Positions 18,113 through 27,308 of a DNA stretch of 64,000 bases are shown here, piece after piece. The notes under the pieces were generated by a model. The model saw only the letters and a program-made list of their open reading frames with translations, ran no database searches and was not told where the DNA came from. Source of the DNA: Flavobacterium alkalisoli (GTDB lineage: Bacteria; Bacteroidota; Bacteroidia; Flavobacteriales; Flavobacteriaceae). Every line of letters starts with the position of its first letter. Positions within the stretch are counted from its first letter, which is position 1. Where the stretch lies: positions 3,782,001-3,846,000 of the forward strand of contig NZ_CP042831.1 in NCBI RefSeq assembly GCF_008000935.1. Direction: 5' to 3'. The translations under genes and the position numbers were made by a program.

Positions 18113-19863
18113 ATAAGCAGTAGGGTCGGCAATCGGTGTGGTTGCCCCGGCTCATAGTAGTTAACCGTGTAGCCAAGGCCTACCCCGAATGGGCCCAGTA
18201 TCGTGTTCTCCATTACCGTAAGGTCAAACTCCGTGGTCATATCATTCGGCAGGGCCTCGTTACATACGCTAAGTACAGGCGGACGTGTTAAGGCAAGCGG
18301 GATATTGATATGGATGGTGAAGCTCTCGATGCTGTAGCAGCCCGTGGCAACATCCTCAATCCTTACATAGATAACCTCTCCGTCCTGGGCCGTGTAGCCA
18401 GCAGCGTTGGTAATCCTCGGTGCGCCGTTCTGGGCTGCCGTAAGGTTATTGAAGTAATGGATGATATAATCCGACGGGTCCGCATTGCCTAAGTGCTCCA
18501 GTATGTAGCTGTCCTGAACCGTAAGGTCCACGGCTGCCATGGCATCCTGGTCGTTGTTGTCCGTATCACAAAGGGTGATGTCCTGAAGGTCCGCATCAAT
18601 CTGAGGGGTATCCACAACAATAAGGTTAAGCGCATAGGCCGTAGCCGTATAACAGCCCGTTACCGTGTTCTCCACCCTTACATAGATGGTCTGGTTATAG
18701 GCATTGGTATTGGTATAGTTGTCCGTATTAGGGATGGCGTTGATACCCAGTTCCGCATCCTGTGCCGTCTCGTGGAAGGTTACAGAAAGGTTCTCTCCGT
18801 TGTTGATCATATCCTCAACAAGGGCATCAAGGTCAAACTGGGCATGGCCGTCACTGTCTGGGTCACACATGGTAAGGTCTTCCTGGGAAGGGGGAACCAC
18901 TATCGGTAGCGGCTCTACCCTGATATCAAGCAATACGATCCTGTAGCAGCCCGTAGCCTCAAAGGTAACCCTTACATAGATCGCCTCGGCATTGCTCTGG
19001 TTGGTATACGCCTGCGGGTTCTGTATTTCATTTATGTTAGCATCAGCATCCGCAAGGGTATGGTGGAAGGTAACATTGATTCCCGTCTGGACCCCGATGA
19101 TCTCAGGGATCTTAGTGGTAAGGTCAAACTCCTCAACCTCGTCAGGCTGCCCTCCTATAGTGTTCACATCACATAATGTGTATGGTGTAGGCTGGGTAGC
19201 AACAGGTAGCGGGTTGACGATAAGCTCCAGTTCCACGATGTCATAACAGCCCGTTGCATTGTCCGTTACCCTTACATAAACAGGGGAATCGGTATTGGTA
19301 GCCGTGTAGCTGCCCGGGGTCGCAATGGCAGGGGTATTGGCCTGTGCTGCCTCAAGGGTCGCAAAATAGCCAACCGTGTACAGTGCAGGGTCCAATCCGC
19401 CAAGTATCTCAGACTCTCTTGAAGGAAGTACAAAGATACCCTCACCGTCAGTATCATCCGGACCGTTGTCGCATAGTGCATATGGTGCCGGTTCGGTGGC
19501 GATAGGCGCCTGGTGAACAATCAGCTGAAGCTCCTCGATGTCATAACAAACCGTAAAGGCCGAAGATACCCTGATGTAAAGCGTCTGGGTGTTCGCCTCG
19601 ATATTGGTATAGTCAACAGGGTCAATGGCATTGGTACCAAACTCCGCGTCATCCATGGTCTCGTGCGCAGTTACCGTAACATCGGTAAGCTGTGATTCTA
19701 TATAGTCAATTACCGACTGTACGTCGAAATTCTCAAAACCGTCATTGTCAAAGGCACATTCCTCAAGGGCTGTCAGTGCAGGGGCAATAGGTGCAGGGTC
19801 AACATGAAGGGTATCTGAACTGCCGTCCAGCAGCCCGTTACACTGCTCTGTAACCTTGCCCAT
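18109..19863 (-). CDS. T9SS type B protein, segment 3
   Basis: Longest internal segment, holding modules 6 to 10 and the first half of 11 (for example ALCDNGPDDTDGEGIF, TMCDPDSDGHAQFDL). The true in-frame region begins near 19812. It fails at VNYYEPG because the G run (CCCC at 18145-18148 on plus) is one base short; with five Gs the frame continues as ATTPIADPTAYVN. Confidence 0.65.
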   Translation of the reverse strand: MGKVTEQCNGLLDGSSDTLHVDPAPIAPALTALEECAFDNDGFENFDVQSVIDYIESQLTDVTVTAHETMDDAEFGTNAIDPVDYTNIEANTQTLYIRVSSAFTVCYDIEELQLIVHQAPIATEPAPYALCDNGPDDTDGEGIFVLPSRESEILGGLDPALYTVGYFATLEAAQANTPAIATPGSYTATNTDSPVYVRVTDNATGCYDIVELELIVNPLPVATQPTPYTLCDVNTIGGQPDEVEEFDLTTKIPEIIGVQTGINVTFHHTLADADANINEIQNPQAYTNQSNAEAIYVRVTFEATGCYRIVLLDIRVEPLPIVVPPSQEDLTMCDPDSDGHAQFDLDALVEDMINNGENLSVTFHETAQDAELGINAIPNTDNYTNTNAYNQTIYVRVENTVTGCYTATAYALNLIVVDTPQIDADLQDITLCDTDNNDQDAMAAVDLTVQDSYILEHLGNADPSDYIIHYFNNLTAAQNGAPRITNAAGYTAQDGEVIYVRIEDVATGCYSIESFTIHINIPLALTRPPVLSVCNEALPNDMTTEFDLTVMENTILGPFGVGLGYTVNYYEPGQPHRLPTLLLM

Positions 19864-20150
19864 ATCTGGGCCATATCAGGGGCAACATAGATATCAGGAA
19901 GCTGCGTGGCAGCATCGCCTGTCTCTGCCTCTATCTGGCTGCTATAGTAACTAACCGTTACCGATGATACTCCCGAAGCAAGGGCTGAATCATGGCTGTG
20001 AAGGTCAAAGTCTGCCTGGCCCGGTACCTCCTCACACTCGTGGAAGTCCGTCTGCGCGCTGTCATAAATCGGAAGCGGGGTTACAACCAAATCAAAATCA
20101 AAGACATCATAACACGTGGTTACCGTGTTCTCCAATCTTACATAGATCAT
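19773..20150 (-). CDS. T9SS type B protein, segment 2
   Basis: Internal segment covering the end of module 4 and most of module 5 (IYVRLENTVTTCYDVFDF to SSVTGCWTAVQI). The last residues before the stop are out-of-frame: one base is missing near 19812, and restoring it gives a natural continuation into LHVDPAPIAP. It has no start signal of its own. Codon use is GC-rich. Confidence 0.6.
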   Translation of the reverse strand: MIYVRLENTVTTCYDVFDFDLVVTPLPIYDSAQTDFHECEEVPGQADFDLHSHDSALASGVSSVTVSYYSSQIEAETGDAATQLPDIYVAPDMAQIWARLQSSVTGCWTAVQIPFMLTLHLLPLH

Positions 20151-20308
20151 CTGAGGGTTGGAAAGGTTCGCATAAGTTGTCAGGTTAACGATAGGGTTGG
20201 TAGCCGTCTCAGCATCATTAGCCGTCTCATAGTAGCTTACCGCATAATCAGGGTTACCACCCCGTGATCTCTAAATCTTTTGTGGTTAAATCAAACTCCT
20301 CTACTCCG

Positions 20309-22240
20309 TCAGGGGTCATGTAGTTTCGTCTGATCACATAATACGTAGTCGGTTAACGGCGCTGCTGGAGCAGGGCTTTGGTTAACAGTTAAGTCCATTG
20401 GAACCACTACATAACAACCTGCTAAAGAAGAACCTGCTTCTTTAACTCTAAAGTATATAATTTGATTTATAGCCTGACTATTTGAAACATAAGCAGGATA
20501 GTTCTGCGGGTTAGTACCGGCATCGGCCTCTGCCTGAGTTTCGTGAACTGTAATATCAAGCGTCATTGCTGGTTCAGCAGCAATAATTTCATTAACAGCA
20601 TCTGTTAAATCAAATGATGCCGTACCATCATTAGGGTTATCATCACAAATTTCCATTGATGCAGGGCTAACCACATCATTTGGTAATTCAGTAATATTTA
20701 TATCAAAACTGGTAACATCAAAACAAGTATCATCACCTAAAGTTGAAACTCTAACAAAAATAGTACCTTCTTCAGCATTATAATTTTGAGGATCAGCAAT
20801 AGCAGGAGTGTTAGCGTTGGCATCAACAAGAGACTCAAAATAAGCTATAGTATAGGCATTCTCATCTAATCCTGCCAGAACGTCACTGTTTTGAACGGTA
20901 AGATCGGTCATTACAAAACCGTCACCATCATCATCACAAAGATTAAGATCATTCGGCTGACCTGCAACAGGGGCTTCAGCTATAATTATTTCAAAACTGG
21001 TTGTGTTTGAACATCCAGTCAGTGCATTTTCCATTCTGACATATATCGTAACACTAGTAGTTGTAGAAAATGCATTATCCGGAATAATAGGGTTAAAACC
21101 TTCTTCCGCATCCTCCTCTGTGAGGTGATATGTTACCGGATACTGAAACTCGTTCCCTCCCATTCTTACAAGAGGAGAATTTTGTGATAAGTCAAAAATA
21201 TAAGGAGGAGGGTTTACCGCACAGATAACAAAATCTTCAGGCTCACCTAATTCAACTTCATCAATTTCAACAACAACAGGCTGAGTTTTAATTACAGGCT
21301 CATTGTTTCCACAAGGAGTATAAGTAGCACGTGCAGTATATGTAGTAGTTTCAGTAGGACAAACACTCATAGTAGTATCTGTGCTCACAACTGTACCGTT
21401 ACTATCAAGCCATTCAAAAACAACTATAGAACTTCCATTAGGTGTAAAACGCCAAGCTTCATTTGTCGCACTCCAGCTACCTGTATTACGCCCAGGAGGA
21501 GTTACACCTTGGGTACCTCCGGCATTTTGTACACCAATAACACCATTACCACCATTCCAGCTTGGACAAGGAACTCTTCTTTGCACATAAACCTCAATAA
21601 CATTTGTTGTTTCATACAACACTATTTGTGAAGTTTGCGCACCTATAGTTGCATCGTTTTCACAAGTCCCTGAAAACTGAGCTACTTCAGAGAAGTTAAC
21701 TACCAGTGTACGACAAGGGGCACTACCTAAAATAGCATAGTTTATATTAGGATTTGCAAAACTATTATCTACACCCGGATCAATATCCTGATAAACACCA
21801 TAAATAGCATTTTTGATAGGAAAACCTGCATTAGGAACCAATTGATTAAAAGACCACGGACAACCAGGTCCCGGCGAAAAATTTGTAGTATCAAAAGTAA
21901 TAACACCATTAGACCCTACAAGAGCCTGTGTATAATTTTGACCGTAAAAACAAAATGAAAACGGTAATGTAACCAAAGGAGACCAAACATCATCTGTGTT
22001 TGCAGATACCTGAGTACCTCCAATAAAAGGATAAGGAGGTGCATAAGCGATAGAAGACACATCATAAGATGTAGTCGCTCCTGTATCAAAATAATCTGCG
22101 GTTAATTCGGTACATTCTCCCGGATGACATAAAGGGGCCGGTGCAAAAACACTAACATCCGGACATCCTGGAGCCTGTGAAAAACCTTTGAAGCATACAA
22201 TACTCGTAAAGAGTATTAATAAAAGGTACTTGTTTCTCAT
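20309..22240 (-). CDS. T9SS type B protein, segment 1 (N-terminal)
   Basis: First open segment of the broken gene, about 643 residues. It carries the signal peptide, an N-terminal domain with several Cys (for example QAPGCPD, PLCHPGEC) and the first three modules. The frame ends at TGA 20309-20311 just after VLCDQT, caused by one extra A. Base composition is like that of the surrounding genome, unlike the segments downstream. Confidence 0.8.
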   Translation of the reverse strand: MRNKYLLLILFTSIVCFKGFSQAPGCPDVSVFAPAPLCHPGECTELTADYFDTGATTSYDVSSIAYAPPYPFIGGTQVSANTDDVWSPLVTLPFSFCFYGQNYTQALVGSNGVITFDTTNFSPGPGCPWSFNQLVPNAGFPIKNAIYGVYQDIDPGVDNSFANPNINYAILGSAPCRTLVVNFSEVAQFSGTCENDATIGAQTSQIVLYETTNVIEVYVQRRVPCPSWNGGNGVIGVQNAGGTQGVTPPGRNTGSWSATNEAWRFTPNGSSIVVFEWLDSNGTVVSTDTTMSVCPTETTTYTARATYTPCGNNEPVIKTQPVVVEIDEVELGEPEDFVICAVNPPPYIFDLSQNSPLVRMGGNEFQYPVTYHLTEEDAEEGFNPIIPDNAFSTTTSVTIYVRMENALTGCSNTTSFEIIIAEAPVAGQPNDLNLCDDDGDGFVMTDLTVQNSDVLAGLDENAYTIAYFESLVDANANTPAIADPQNYNAEEGTIFVRVSTLGDDTCFDVTSFDINITELPNDVVSPASMEICDDNPNDGTASFDLTDAVNEIIAAEPAMTLDITVHETQAEADAGTNPQNYPAYVSNSQAINQIIYFRVKEAGSSLAGCYVVVPMDLTVNQSPAPAAPLTDYVLCDQTKLHDP

Positions 22241-22276
22241 TTTTCTAACTTGTTTTTTGAAAAGGCGAAATTTACA

Positions 22277-22284
22277 CAAAAATA
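22277..22284 (-). promoter_or_regulatory. -7 promoter element (TAnnTTTG) of the large T9SS gene
   Basis: Minus-strand TATTTTTG matches TAnnTTTG and lies 36 bases before the ATG at 22240. It supports that start rather than the in-frame codon at 22279, which lies inside the element. Confidence 0.6.
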
Positions 22285-22528
22285 AAGCACTACTTTAAAA
22301 AAATTACTTTTTTTTAATATAACGCTTATATATAACAGTTATTACCCCCTACACCCTACCCTGTTTTATTTTTTTTTTATAAAATTTTATTTTTTAACCA
22401 AAAGAACAGCAAGTTTAAGGAGTTTGTTACAAACATAACACAATGCACTAATCCCGCAAATGGAGCTATATAAATAGTAACATAAAAATTAGCTAACTGC
22501 TACAGCCTTTAAAATCAACTTTTATAAC

Positions 22529-22536
22529 TATCTTTG
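22529..22536 (+). promoter_or_regulatory. -7 promoter element (TAnnTTTG) of folE
   Basis: TATCTTTG lies 39 bases before the folE ATG at 22576. The upstream in-frame TTG at 22534 is part of this box and so cannot be the start. Confidence 0.65.
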
Positions 22537-22575
22537 CCACCTGACTTTTTTAAGTATATATTAATTATTGTATCA

Positions 22576-23247
22576 ATGATTGCTAACGAAGATTTAAAAG
22601 ACGATATAGGAGATAACCATATTGCTACAAGCTCGGCTACACCCTTAAGGCCAGACGCTTTTGAAATGAGTGACGACCAGAAAATAGAAGCTATTAAAAA
22701 AGATGTTGAGAGTATTTTAAATACACTTGGTATGGACCTTACAGACGATAGCCTGAAAGGTACCCCTAACCGAGTTGCCAAAATGTTTGTAAAAGAGATT
22801 TTTGGCGGACTTAACCCTACAAGAAAACCGGGATCATCTACATTTGAAAATAAATACAAGTATGGTGAAATGCTGGTAGAAAAAAATATAACAATCTATT
22901 CTACCTGTGAGCACCACCTGTTACCTATAGTAGGACGTGCACACGTTGCCTACATATCTAACGGAACGGTTGTGGGCCTTTCTAAAATGAACCGAATTGT
23001 GGATTACTTTGCTAAAAGGCCACAGGTACAGGAAAGACTTACCATACAAATTGTGGAGGAACTGAAAAAAGTTCTTAAAACGGAAGATGTTGCCTGTGTT
23101 ATCGATGCTAAGCACCTTTGTGTTAACTCAAGAGGTATTCGCGATATTGAAAGCAGCACCGTTACTTCTGAATTTGGAGGAAGATTTAAGGAGGAGCATG
23201 TTCGCAGAGAGTTTTTAGATTACATAAAACTTGACACACAATTTTAA
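22576..23247 (+). CDS. folE: GTP cyclohydrolase I
   Basis: A 223-residue type I GTP cyclohydrolase (FolE) that opens the GTP ring to make 7,8-dihydroneopterin triphosphate for folate or tetrahydropterin synthesis. Zinc ligands are Cys111 and His114 in CEHHLLP and Cys182 in KHLCVNSRG; the family blocks GTPNRVAKMF and GLSKMNRIVDYFAKRPQVQE are intact. The N-terminal ~30 residues are a variable extension. The start at 22576 was chosen because the earlier TTG falls in the promoter. It leads an apparent operon with cysS (44-base gap), yidD and lgt. Confidence 0.96.
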   Translation: MIANEDLKDDIGDNHIATSSATPLRPDAFEMSDDQKIEAIKKDVESILNTLGMDLTDDSLKGTPNRVAKMFVKEIFGGLNPTRKPGSSTFENKYKYGEMLVEKNITIYSTCEHHLLPIVGRAHVAYISNGTVVGLSKMNRIVDYFAKRPQVQERLTIQIVEELKKVLKTEDVACVIDAKHLCVNSRGIRDIESSTVTSEFGGRFKEEHVRREFLDYIKLDTQF

Positions 23248-23291
23248 TCCTATTATTTTTATACCGTTACTAACGGATTCAATTTAACCAT

Positions 23292-24776
23292 ATGCAGTTG
23301 TATAAAAACCAGGCTTTAAAAATTTATAATTCGCTAAGCGGAGAAAAGGAAGTGTTTACACCTATACATGAAGGTGGCGTAGGTATGTATGTTTGCGGCC
23401 CTACAGTATACAGTAATGTACATTTAGGTAACTGTAGAACATTTATTTCTTTTGACCTGGTTTTCCGTTACCTGAAGCATTTAGGCTTCAAGGTACGTTA
23501 TGTACGTAATATTACTGACGTTGGGCATATTGAAGACGATGCTGATGACGGTGAAGATAAAATTGCAAAAAAAGCAAGAATAGAAAAACTGGAGCCTATG
23601 GAGATTGTTCAGCAATACTCGGTAGACTTTCACCAGATTCTTGAAATGTTCAATAACCTGCCGCCAAGCATTGAGCCAACAGCAACAGGACATATTATTG
23701 AGCAGATTGAGACTATCAAAAAAATAATAGACAACGGATATGCCTATGAATCTAATGGTTCGGTGTATTTTGATGTGGTTAAGTTTAATGAAACCAACCA
23801 CTACGGAAAACTAAGCGGAAGGAATCTTGAAGACATGATTGCCAACACCCGCGACCTATCCGGACAGGATGAAAAAAGAAACCCTCAGGATTTTGCACTT
23901 TGGAAAAAAGCCGAGCCACAGCACATTATGCGCTGGCCATCTCCGTGGGGAGACGGTTTCCCTGGCTGGCACCTTGAGTGTACATCTATGAGTACAAAAT
24001 ATTTAGGCAATCACTTTGACATTCATGGTGGTGGTATGGATTTAAAGTTTCCTCACCATGAGTGTGAAATTGCCCAAAACGAAGCCTGTACAGGTCAGTC
24101 TCCCGTAAACTTCTGGATGCATGCCAACATGCTTACCCTAAACGGTAAGAAAATGTCGAAGTCTACAGGAAACAATATCCTGCCAAGAGAAATCTTTTCG
24201 GGAAACAACGCTATACTAAGTAAGGCTTTTTCGCCAACGGTAACCCGTTTCTTTATACTTCAGGCACACTACCGCAGTGTACTTGACTTTAGTAACGATG
24301 CCATTATCGCTGCCGAAAAAGGTTTTAACCGCCTTATGGAAGCAATCGAGTCTTTACCGGGTATTACAACTTCTGCTACATCCAGCATTAATGTTGCTGC
24401 ATGGAAACAGGAGTGTTATGATGCCATGAACGACGACTTTAACAGTCCTATATTAATAGCGCAGTTGTTTGAAGCCGTTAAGCACATAAACCTGTTAAAG
24501 GACGGCAAGGAAACCATTACAGCAGAAGATCTTGCTTCACTAAGCGGCACTATGCATTCTTTTGTTTATGAAGTATTGGGACTTGTTGATGAAAAGGCAA
24601 CTTCTAATAACAACGATAAACTGGAAGGTGTGGTAAACATGCTTATCGGCATGAGAAATGAAGCAAGAGCCAACAAGGACTTTGCCCTTTCTGACCTTAT
24701 AAGAAACAGACTTACAGAACTTGGTATTGAACTAAAAGACAGTAAGGAAGGCACAACCTTTACCCTTCAACAATAA
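23292..24776 (+). CDS. cysS: cysteine--tRNA ligase
   Basis: A 494-residue cysteinyl-tRNA synthetase. The HIGH-like motif is HLGN at residues 44-47, the KMSKS motif at 287-291, and the zinc site includes Cys35 (CGPTVYSN), Cys230 ([10 protein letters not shown]) and the HHECEIAQ block. Length is slightly above the usual ~460. It lies between folE and yidD in the same direction; the yidD start codon follows its stop by four bases. Confidence 0.97.
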   Translation: MQLYKNQALKIYNSLSGEKEVFTPIHEGGVGMYVCGPTVYSNVHLGNCRTFISFDLVFRYLKHLGFKVRYVRNITDVGHIEDDADDGEDKIAKKARIEKLEPMEIVQQYSVDFHQILEMFNNLPPSIEPTATGHIIEQIETIKKIIDNGYAYESNGSVYFDVVKFNETNHYGKLSGRNLEDMIANTRDLSGQDEKRNPQDFALWKKAEPQHIMRWPSPWGDGFPGWHLECTSMSTKYLGNHFDIHGGGMDLKFPHHECEIAQNEACTGQSPVNFWMHANMLTLNGKKMSKSTGNNILPREIFSGNNAILSKAFSPTVTRFFILQAHYRSVLDFSNDAIIAAEKGFNRLMEAIESLPGITTSATSSINVAAWKQECYDAMNDDFNSPILIAQLFEAVKHINLLKDGKETITAEDLASLSGTMHSFVYEVLGLVDEKATSNNNDKLEGVVNMLIGMRNEARANKDFALSDLIRNRLTELGIELKDSKEGTTFTLQQ

Positions 24777-24780
24777 TACA

Positions 24781-25032
24781 TTGACTTTTAAAAAGATAAT
24801 AATAGCGCCCTTTATTTTATTAATACGCTTTTATCAGGGCGCTATTTCTCCTTTTTTACCTTCGGCATGCCGCTACACCCCTACCTGCTCACAATACACC
24901 ATTGAAGCTTTACAGACACATGGCCTTTTTAAAGGCGGATGGCTTGGCATTAAGAGAATTGTAAGTTGCAACCCATGGGGAGGCCGCGGATATGACCCTG
25001 TCCCCGAAAGAAAATGCCGCCATAATCATTAA
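24781..25032 (+). CDS. yidD: membrane protein insertion efficiency factor YidD
   Basis: An 83-residue YidD-family protein that helps YidC/Sec-dependent membrane protein insertion. The family signature is clear: [20 protein letters not shown] followed by [14 protein letters not shown] and [13 protein letters not shown], including the conserved Cys residues. An amphipathic N-terminal segment anchors it at the inner membrane. The start is a TTG at 24781, since no ATG or GTG occurs in frame between the cysS stop and the conserved core. Confidence 0.9.
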   Translation: MTFKKIIIAPFILLIRFYQGAISPFLPSACRYTPTCSQYTIEALQTHGLFKGGWLGIKRIVSCNPWGGRGYDPVPERKCRHNH

Positions 25033-25098
25033 TTAACGATTTTAAGGCTTGGCAGTCTTTCACATTTATTTATTTTTACAGAAATTAAACCAATAAAA

Positions 25099-26040
25099 AT
25101 GATACACGCTTTAAGCTTTGTATGGAATCCGCACGAAGGCATAGACCTTGGATTCTTTCTGCTTCGTTATTACAGCCTTACATGGGTTGTAGCCTTTGGC
25201 CTTGGCTTCTTCGTAATGAAAAAAATATTTGAACGCGAAGGCGAAAGCATGGAAAAACTGGATAAACTCTTTATATATACTATAGTTGCCACCATGATAG
25301 GTGCCCGCTTAGGACACGTAATATTTTATCAGCCGGAATTATTCAGGGAAGATTTCCTTAATGTGTTCCTACCTTTCCGCACAACACCAAAATTTGAATT
25401 TACAGGCTTTGCAGGACTTGCGAGCCACGGAGCAGCGATAGCTATCATACTTACTATTTTCTACTACAGTAAAAAAATCATTAAGAGGCCAGTGCTATGG
25501 ATGCTGGACCGCATAGTAATACCGGTAACAAGCGGTGGTATCTTTATCCGTATAGGTAACTTTATCAACTCTGAGATATTAGGTAGTGAGACTACTGCAG
25601 ATCTTCCAACAGCAGTTAAATTTATAAGAGGTGAAGATTACCCTGGTAAGGCTGATGCCATGAAACTTACCCAAACCAACGATTACAACAAGGCTTATGA
25701 TATGATTCAGCATGACCCAAGATTTTCTGAAACTCTTGCTGCAATCCCATACAGGCATCCTGCTCAGTTATATGAAGCTTTTTGCTATATTTTTGTATTT
25801 GCCATTATCTATTACATGTATTGGAAAACAGATTCAAGAAAACAGCACGGACTTATTTTTGGGGTGTTCCTTGTATTACTATGGACAGTGCGTTTTGTGG
25901 TGGAGTTTGTTAAACAAAGTCAGGGAGGATTTGAAGGAGAAAACCCTATCCTGCTTACAGGACAATGGTTAAGTATACCGTTTATATTAGCAGGTTTCTA
26001 CCTGATATTCACAGCCAAGAAAAGAACAGAAACTCTTTAA
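25099..26040 (+). CDS. lgt: prolipoprotein diacylglyceryl transferase
   Basis: A 313-residue inner-membrane enzyme that attaches diacylglycerol to the lipobox cysteine of prolipoproteins, the first step in lipoprotein maturation. About seven membrane segments are seen. Key blocks are GARLGHVIFYQ, the catalytic FAGLASHGAAIA region and the Lgt signature GGIFIRIGNFINSEI; the C-terminal HPAQLYEAF is conserved. Between the signature and HPAQLYE there is an insertion (residues ~165-215) larger than in E. coli Lgt, as usual in Bacteroidota. It ends the folE-cysS-yidD-lgt unit at a strong terminator. Confidence 0.96.
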   Translation: MIHALSFVWNPHEGIDLGFFLLRYYSLTWVVAFGLGFFVMKKIFEREGESMEKLDKLFIYTIVATMIGARLGHVIFYQPELFREDFLNVFLPFRTTPKFEFTGFAGLASHGAAIAIILTIFYYSKKIIKRPVLWMLDRIVIPVTSGGIFIRIGNFINSEILGSETTADLPTAVKFIRGEDYPGKADAMKLTQTNDYNKAYDMIQHDPRFSETLAAIPYRHPAQLYEAFCYIFVFAIIYYMYWKTDSRKQHGLIFGVFLVLLWTVRFVVEFVKQSQGGFEGENPILLTGQWLSIPFILAGFYLIFTAKKRTETL

Positions 26041-26059
26041 TTACAGAGTACATCATAAT

Positions 26060-26090
26060 AAAAGCCCCGCAAATGCGGGGCTTTTATTTT
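26060..26090. terminator. bidirectional terminator between lgt and tonB
   Basis: A strong stem (AAAAGCCCCGCA with TGCGGGGCTTTT) with a two-base apex is flanked by A/T-rich tracts and lies between convergent genes. Confidence 0.9.
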
Positions 26091-26104
26091 TATATATTAT
26101 CTCA

Positions 26105-26905
26105 TTAATCAGTTAATGTAAAATTGTAAATAATCTTACCTATCTGTTTGTCCGGAGCGTCAGAATCAGGTTCCCATGTTGTATTCATCGCTGCTATTTT
26201 TGCCTGCTCTAATAAACATGCTGCATTGTTAGTGGTTCCTCTTGCTCCCGGTTTAGCACTTATCACCTTACCGGAACGGTCTACAGAAATCTCAACCACT
26301 ACCTTACCCTGCTCATTACACAAATACTTAGGCTGTGGTTTTGCAATAGCATTCCTGCCTCCTAACTGATAGTTACCATTACCAGTACCAACAGTACCTT
26401 TTCCTCCGTTACCATAACCTCCCTGAAGCGATCCGTCAATTTTACCCTGGTCGCCAGCCTGATTACTATCACCCTGCCCCTGTGTTGCCTTACCTTCGCT
26501 TTTCGGTCCGTTTATAAGACTGTTAAGTGCATCGGTAGTACTCTTAGACGGCGTTGGCGGTTTAGGAGTCTCTTTAGGCTTTTCAGTTGGCTTAGGGGTT
26601 TCCTTTTTAGGTTTGGTATCGTTAATAACAGGGGCATCATCTACATCCTGAGTAACTACCTCCTCTGTAACAGGGTTTGACTCAGGAACCGACTGCTGCG
26701 GCTGCGGTGCCGACTGTATAGGCTCGGTAGGCTGCACATCGCCCTGACCAAAATCCGTAGTACCAAAGTTAATGGCAATACCATTTTCAGGGGGTGGATC
26801 CATATACTTCATACCAAGGAAAAAGCACAGAATAAGCAGTATCGCAAATATCGTTACTGTTATTGCAAATGATTTCCTTTCGTTTTCTGTTTCCAAATAC
26901 TTCAT
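26105..26905 (-). CDS. TonB-family energy transducer
   Basis: A 266-residue TonB-like protein: a short cytoplasmic N-terminus, one membrane helix (ITVTIFAILLILCFFLG), a long Pro/Lys/Glu-rich spacer (KPKKETPKPTEKPKETPKPP), a Gly-rich stretch (GGYGNGGKGTVGTGNG) and a C-terminal domain with GKVVVEISVDRSGKVISAKPG typical of TonB/TolA C-termini. It is the last gene of exbB-exbD-tonB, eight bases after exbD, and should couple proton flow in ExbB/ExbD to outer-membrane transporters, or to a Tol-like envelope function. Confidence 0.9.
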   Translation of the reverse strand: MKYLETENERKSFAITVTIFAILLILCFFLGMKYMDPPPENGIAINFGTTDFGQGDVQPTEPIQSAPQPQQSVPESNPVTEEVVTQDVDDAPVINDTKPKKETPKPTEKPKETPKPPTPSKSTTDALNSLINGPKSEGKATQGQGDSNQAGDQGKIDGSLQGGYGNGGKGTVGTGNGNYQLGGRNAIAKPQPKYLCNEQGKVVVEISVDRSGKVISAKPGARGTTNNAACLLEQAKIAAMNTTWEPDSDAPDKQIGKIIYNFTLTD

Positions 26906-26913
26906 TATTCCTA

Positions 26914-27306
26914 TTATTTAGGATTAACTGCCAATACTATTTTAAATTTGTTTCTGTAAGCTATATCCATTACGCTTACCGCCTTTTCAATAGGCACACC
27001 TGTTTCGGCGCGCAATACAATAGCTTTGCCTTCCTGCCCTGCCAAAAGTTCAATAAGCCTTCCTTCAAGAGCTTCTTCTGCAATAGGGTCTTTATCTATA
27101 AAATACTCCAAATCCTTATTAATACTTACCGATACATTCTGGTTATTCTCGGTCTTACCTTTTGCCTTTGGCAGGTTAATGTCCAGGGCATTGGTAGTAA
27201 CCATTGTAGAAGTAAGCATAAAGAATATCAATAACAGGAATACAATATCTGTCATTGACGACATATTGAACTCCGGAGTTACTTTGTTTCTGCTTCTAAA
27301 ATTCAT
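26914..27306 (-). CDS. exbD: ExbD/TolR-family biopolymer transport protein
   Basis: A 130-residue ExbD/TolR protein with a single N-terminal membrane helix. The proton-carrying aspartate is in the SSMTDIVFLLLIFFM segment (Asp at position ~19), followed by a periplasmic domain (INLPKAKGKTENNQNVSVSI...). It starts two bases after the exbB stop and is followed eight bases later by tonB. Length fits the family. Confidence 0.93.
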   Translation of the reverse strand: MNFRSRNKVTPEFNMSSMTDIVFLLLIFFMLTSTMVTTNALDINLPKAKGKTENNQNVSVSINKDLEYFIDKDPIAEEALEGRLIELLAGQEGKAIVLRAETGVPIEKAVSVMDIAYRNKFKIVLAVNPK

Positions 27307-27308
27307 AA

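Larger units (their letters stand above)
16311..22240 (-). pseudogene. giant modular T9SS type B (gliding-motility CTD) protein gene, frameshifted
   Basis: Read as one gene, this encodes about 1976 residues: a signal peptide (MRNKYLLLILFTSIVCFKGF), an N-terminal domain to residue ~330, about 14 related modules of 90-105 residues, an Ig-like stretch and a C-terminal T9SS type B sorting domain (HYFTPNGDGYHDTWNIIG... FSLKR). Each module reads roughly 'LCD..DG...FDLT...I......Y.V.Y......A......I.......Y......IYVR.....TGCY......L.V...P'. Five one-base indels break the frame: extra A at 20324-20326, extra C at 20260-20263, missing base near 19812, missing C at 18145-18148 and missing C at 17809-17810. 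Net correction gives a length divisible by three and restores the module pattern across every break. Either this is a decayed gene or a locally poor consensus. The start at 22240 fits the signal peptide. Confidence 0.85.
22241..22575. other. intergenic region, divergent T9SS gene and folE
   Basis: A 335-base gap between divergent genes. It holds the minus-strand -7 element near 22277 and the folE -7 element near 22529; the rest is very AT-rich with T runs around 22310-22400. I see no small gene, RNA gene or convincing riboswitch in it. Confidence 0.7.

Noticed and set aside
16311..20300. Possibility that the repeated DNA is a CRISPR array or transposon
   Set aside because: Repeats are ~300 bases, diverged, in coding frame and without constant repeats/spacers, inverted ends or a transposase.
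22300..22420. T-rich and A-rich tract as a possible origin or regulatory RNA
   Set aside because: No repeated boxes, stable hairpins or conserved motif could be seen; looks like ordinary AT-rich intergenic DNA.
22534..22575. TTG start for folE, 14 codons upstream
   Set aside because: The TTG is inside the TAnnTTTG promoter box, so it would not be in the transcript.
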